From: Alphaproteobacteria bacterium UBA4588
Lineage (GTDB): Bacteria > Pseudomonadota > Alphaproteobacteria > Puniceispirillales > Puniceispirillaceae
Assembly: GCA_002387605.1 (NCBI GenBank)
Contig: DGJU01000036.1
Location: 1-17,751, forward strand
DNA: 17,751 nucleotides
Direction of reading: 5' to 3'
Below the pieces are notes generated by a model. The model was not told the DNA's origin. It searched no databases and saw only the letters and a list, made by a program, of their open reading frames with translations. Shown piece by piece: positions 14,675-17,751 of the stretch (positions within the stretch are counted from its first letter, which is position 1; every line of letters starts with the position of its first letter). The position numbers and the translations under genes are program-made.

Positions 14675-15883
14675 ATGGATGACATCATGCCAGAAATTGC
14701 AGCTCTTGTTCCTTATGCATGCCATAAAAGCGCGCTAGGACGTTACATTACCGAAGCAGCGCCAGACAAAAAAGAGCTGTTTCCTCGGACTGATTTTCAA
14801 AGAGACCGTGATAGGATCATTCATTCATCTGCGTTTCTGAGGCTTCGTAATAAAACACAAGTCTTTGTCTATCATGAAGGCGATAGTTTCCGCACCCGGT
14901 TAACCCATTCCCTTGAGGTTGCCCAGATAGCCCGCACAATCGCTCGCGCACTATCCTTGAATGAAGATGTTGCAGAGGCTGTTGCACTCGCCCATGACCT
15001 TGGTCATCCCCCGTTTGGTCATGCAGGTGAAGAGGCGATGAATAAGGTCATGGCGCCGTTTGGCGGGTTTGATCATAATGAGCAGTCAGTGCGAGTGCTC
15101 ACGCTTTTGGAAGAAAAATACGCTAGTTTCGACGGGTTAAACCTTACAGGTGAAACGCTAGAAGGGGTTGTGAAGCATAATGGCCCGCTCATCACTAACA
15201 GCCATGGAAAAGCGGTATTACGGCCAACAATCGAAGCGCTGAATAGCAAATGGGATCTTAAGCTGGACCTTTATGCGCCTGCCGAAGCACAGGTTGCCAA
15301 TATGTCGGATGATATTGCCTATTTGGCGCATGATTTCAATGATGGTCTGCGCGCCGGCCTGCTTCAGCTTGACCAGCTTGAGGGCTTGCCAGTGGTTGGT
15401 GATATTCTGGTTAACCTTCACAAACTCTATCCGAATTGTGAGCAAAAAAGGCTTGTGCATGAATTATCGCGCCGGCTTATCAGCTATTTCGTTCAAGACA
15501 TCCTGAATGAAACTGTTCTGGCTCTTGCCGCGCTTAATCCGCAATCAGTTGATGATATCCGAAGCGCAGGAAAGCCAGTTATCTGTCATTCGGCTGCAGC
15601 GGCAGATACATTATCGCAGTTGCGGACTTTTTTGTTTAAATATAGCTGGCGTCATTTCAAAGTGAACCGGATGACAAGTAAATCCAAGCACCTTTTAACA
15701 GAGCTTTTTGAACGCCTGTTAGACGAGCCTAATTTGCTACCAACTGAATGGCAGGCGGGCCTAGAAAATAAAGATGGTGTGCAAAAAGCACGCATTATCG
15801 CTGACTATGTTGCTTCCATGACAGACCGCTATGCGCTATTAGAATATGAGCGTATTTTTGAACCAGGACCAATATTATCATAA
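14675..15883 (+). CDS. dgt: Deoxyguanosinetriphosphate triphosphohydrolase-like protein (HD domain)
   Basis: An HD-superfamily dNTP triphosphohydrolase that splits dNTPs into deoxynucleoside and triphosphate; 402 residues, the usual length for the shorter dGTPase-like class. The metal-binding set is complete: H78 in RLTHSLEVAQIA, H107-D108 in ALAHDLGHPPFGH, and D220 in AHDFNDGL. FLRLRNKTQVF upstream is the characteristic substrate-side segment. ATG 14675 lacks a clear ribosome site, and ATG 14687 (MPEIAAL) is a fair alternative. The 230-base spacer to divergent erpA must hold its promoter, but I found only weak boxes. It is followed by argS after one base. Confidence 0.96.
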   Translation: MDDIMPEIAALVPYACHKSALGRYITEAAPDKKELFPRTDFQRDRDRIIHSSAFLRLRNKTQVFVYHEGDSFRTRLTHSLEVAQIARTIARALSLNEDVAEAVALAHDLGHPPFGHAGEEAMNKVMAPFGGFDHNEQSVRVLTLLEEKYASFDGLNLTGETLEGVVKHNGPLITNSHGKAVLRPTIEALNSKWDLKLDLYAPAEAQVANMSDDIAYLAHDFNDGLRAGLLQLDQLEGLPVVGDILVNLHKLYPNCEQKRLVHELSRRLISYFVQDILNETVLALAALNPQSVDDIRSAGKPVICHSAAAADTLSQLRTFLFKYSWRHFKVNRMTSKSKHLLTELFERLLDEPNLLPTEWQAGLENKDGVQKARIIADYVASMTDRYALLEYERIFEPGPILS

Positions 15884-15884
15884 C

Positions 15885-17606
15885 ATGAATATTTTCACTA
15901 TTTTTGAAGACCAAATAACAATAATTTATCAAGATTTGAGCGATGCTGGTCAGGTCATGGCAGGAGCTGACCTGTCTCGGGTGGCTGTTGAACTGCCGCG
16001 TGATGAAACACATGGCGATCTTGCTTGTAATGTGGCGATGGTTCTTGCCAAGCAGGTTTCAGCTAAGCCGCGCGACCTTGCTGGGTTATTTGCTGAAAAA
16101 CTAGCGCTTCACAAAGATGTTGCGCAGGTTGAGATTGCCGGCCCAGGATTTTTAAATATCACCCTTAATGAAGGTCGCTGGGGGTCAGAAGTTGCTACCA
16201 TTCTGGCGGACCAAAATTATGGCCGCTCAGAGCTTGGCAACGGACAGGCTGTTAATGTTGAATTTGTGTCTGCCAACCCAACAGGCCCGCTTCATGCTGC
16301 CCATGCTCGCGGGGCGATTCTAGGAGATGTGCTTGCTAATCTGTTGGCCTTTACCGGTTATGATGTGACCCGTGAATATTATGTCAATGATGCGGGTGCT
16401 CAGGTTGATGTTTTGGCGCGCTCAGCCCAGCTCCGATACCGTGAAGCGCTTGGCGAAGACGGTGTGGTGATAGCTGATGGTCTTTATCCGGGTGAATATC
16501 TGAAAGATGTTGGTGCTGGATTGGTAGAGCGTCACGCGGATACATTGCTCGCATTGGACGAAGCAGAATGGTTGCCGCTTATCCGGTCCTTTGCGATTGA
16601 GCAGATGATGGCATCTATCAAGGCTGATTTAGTTGAAATGGGCATTCAAATGGATGTTTATTCCTCTGAGCGGGCATTGGTTGATAGCGGCACTGTTTCG
16701 CAGTCAATTGATAAACTAGCCGAAATGGACCTTGTTTATCGCGGTGTTCTTGAGCCACCAAAAGGCCAGCTTCCAGAAGATTGGGAGCCGCGTGAACAAC
16801 TGCTCTTCAAGGCAAGCGAGTTTGGCGATGATGTTGACCGGCCTTTGCAGAAATCAGATGGAAGCTGGACATATTTCGCCTCTGATGTCGCCTATCATAT
16901 GGATAAGCTGTCACGCACAGGCGGCTCTATGATTGATATCTGGGGCGCTGATCATGGTGGCTATGTCAAACGCATGAAAGCTGCCACTGAAGCAATCTCA
17001 GGCCAGAAGAATATGCTTGATGTTAAATTATGCCAGCTGGTCTCGCTTCTGGATAAAGGAACGCCTGTTAAAATGTCAAAGCGGGCAGGAACCTTTGTTA
17101 CATTGAAAGACGTCATGGACGCTGTTGGCGCTGATGTGATGCGGTTTATCATGCTGACCCGCCGGTCTGATCAGACACTGGAATTTGATTATGCCCGGGT
17201 TACCGAGAAAAGCCGTGAAAACCCTGTTTTTTATGTTCAATACGCCCATGCTCGTGCCAGCTCTGTGTTGCGGCAAGCAGAAGGCCAGCCTGTGATGGGC
17301 GCGGCAGCAGGCCGCCTTGTTGATATTCATGAAGTGCGCGTTATCCGCCAACTTGCCAGCTTTCCCCATATGGTGAAATCAGCAGCACTATCGCATGAAC
17401 CTCACCGGATTGCTTTTTATCTTATTGATCTTGCGAGTTTATTTCATGGATTATGGAATGCGGGCCGGGATAATTCTGAGCTACGTTTCATCTGCGATAA
17501 TGATGATGAGCTTACAAGTGCGCGCCTTGCTTTAGTCTCAGCAACGCGCGGGGTGATTTCGCAAGGACTATCATTAATGGGCATCACAGCCCTTGAGGAA
17601 ATGTAA
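15885..17606 (+). CDS. argS: Arginyl-tRNA synthetase
   Basis: Class I synthetase that charges tRNA-Arg; 573 residues. The N-terminal Arg-RS domain spans about residues 1-95. The ATP-binding HIGH-type motif is HAAH at residues 137-140 in ANPTGPLHAAHARG, where the usual glycine is alanine. The KMSKS-type motif is KMSKR at residues 396-400. The C-terminal anticodon-binding DALR domain includes VFYVQYAHARASSVLRQ and ends at MGITALEEM. The ATG at 15885 begins one base after the dgt stop (TAACATG), consistent with coupling. An earlier in-frame ATG at 15846 lies inside dgt and is not needed. The next gene's ATG overlaps the argS TAA by one base. Confidence 0.97.
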   Translation: MNIFTIFEDQITIIYQDLSDAGQVMAGADLSRVAVELPRDETHGDLACNVAMVLAKQVSAKPRDLAGLFAEKLALHKDVAQVEIAGPGFLNITLNEGRWGSEVATILADQNYGRSELGNGQAVNVEFVSANPTGPLHAAHARGAILGDVLANLLAFTGYDVTREYYVNDAGAQVDVLARSAQLRYREALGEDGVVIADGLYPGEYLKDVGAGLVERHADTLLALDEAEWLPLIRSFAIEQMMASIKADLVEMGIQMDVYSSERALVDSGTVSQSIDKLAEMDLVYRGVLEPPKGQLPEDWEPREQLLFKASEFGDDVDRPLQKSDGSWTYFASDVAYHMDKLSRTGGSMIDIWGADHGGYVKRMKAATEAISGQKNMLDVKLCQLVSLLDKGTPVKMSKRAGTFVTLKDVMDAVGADVMRFIMLTRRSDQTLEFDYARVTEKSRENPVFYVQYAHARASSVLRQAEGQPVMGAAAGRLVDIHEVRVIRQLASFPHMVKSAALSHEPHRIAFYLIDLASLFHGLWNAGRDNSELRFICDNDDELTSARLALVSATRGVISQGLSLMGITALEEM

Positions 17607-17751
17607 TGGCTGAGCAGGCGGATAATATGCGCTATGAGAATGCTTCGGATGCTGATGAGGATGGTGTTACGCCGCGTAAAGCAAAGACAAAACCAGCTTC
17701 ACGAAAGCTGTCCTTGATATTATGGGGGCTGGTATTGTTATCTGTGTGTGG
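17606..17751 (+). CDS. Probable SPOR-domain envelope protein, N-terminus only (partial)
   Basis: The first 48 codons of a gene running off the right edge. It starts with ATG overlapping the argS stop by one base (TAATG). The visible part is an acidic N-terminus (ENASDADEDG), a basic stretch (PRKAKTKPASRK) and the start of a hydrophobic segment (LSLILWGLVLLSVC), which is the pattern of a single-pass inner-membrane protein with a short cytoplasmic tail. The SPOR call is inferred from the dgt-argS-SPOR order I remember in alphaproteobacteria; no SPOR domain is visible in the window. Confidence 0.6.
   Translation, partial: MAEQADNMRYENASDADEDGVTPRKAKTKPASRKLSLILWGLVLLSVC

Noticed and set aside
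15846..15884. Upstream in-frame ATG that would lengthen argS by 13 residues
   Set aside because: It lies wholly inside dgt, the added residues are not part of the family, and ATG 15885 directly follows the dgt stop.
1..17751. CRISPR array, insertion sequence, prophage or defence island
   Set aside because: No regularly spaced repeats, transposase, integrase or terminal inverted repeats were seen; the only defence-like gene is the orphan methyltransferase.

Overview
The window looks like a stretch of ordinary chromosome from an alphaproteobacterium of moderate G+C content. Two gene neighbourhoods support this: a PIMT-like methyltransferase, a TolC channel, a PopZ-like protein and valS in one block, and xthA-erpA facing dgt-argS-SPOR in another. 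Both are arrangements I remember from alphaproteobacterial genomes. A marine lineage such as SAR116 (Puniceispirillum) would fit, but I could not test this. I see no insertion sequence, phage block, CRISPR array or rRNA.

Layout, left to right. Bases 1-3200 hold a minus-strand run read from right to left: an MFS transporter, an EamA/DMT permease, and a flavoprotein cut by the left edge that resembles the N-terminal half of SelD fusion proteins. Divergent from it is a solitary D12-class adenine DNA methyltransferase (about 3352-4179). An azlC-azlD amino-acid exporter pair follows on the minus strand, with tRNA-Cys(GCA) just upstream on the same strand. A gene-free interval of about 320 bases (5441-5762) carries a promoter for each direction and several small dyads.

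From 5763 to 13162 all genes are on the plus strand: PIMT-like protein, TolC family channel, PopZ-like protein, valyl-tRNA synthetase and a divergent IlvD/EDD dehydratase. A clear rho-independent terminator (13202-13240) ends this run. Convergent to it is the minus-strand pair erpA-xthA. A 230-base divergent spacer then leads into dgt, argS and the start of a probable SPOR-domain envelope gene, which are packed end to end.

Most of this is housekeeping: translation (valS, argS, tRNA-Cys), DNA repair and nucleotide pool control (xthA, dgt), Fe-S delivery (erpA), envelope export (tolC, possible SPOR gene) and cell polarity (PopZ-like). The Fe-S protein ErpA and the Fe-S-dependent dehydratase lie close together but are transcribed separately. 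I do not see a convincing new multi-gene system. The entries most worth a second look are the IlvD-family protein with an altered CDK signature, the PIMT-like protein that has lost the canonical substrate motif, the orphan Dam-like methyltransferase, the possible SelD fusion at the edge, and the paired TGTC/GACA dyads between tRNA-Cys and the tolC operon.
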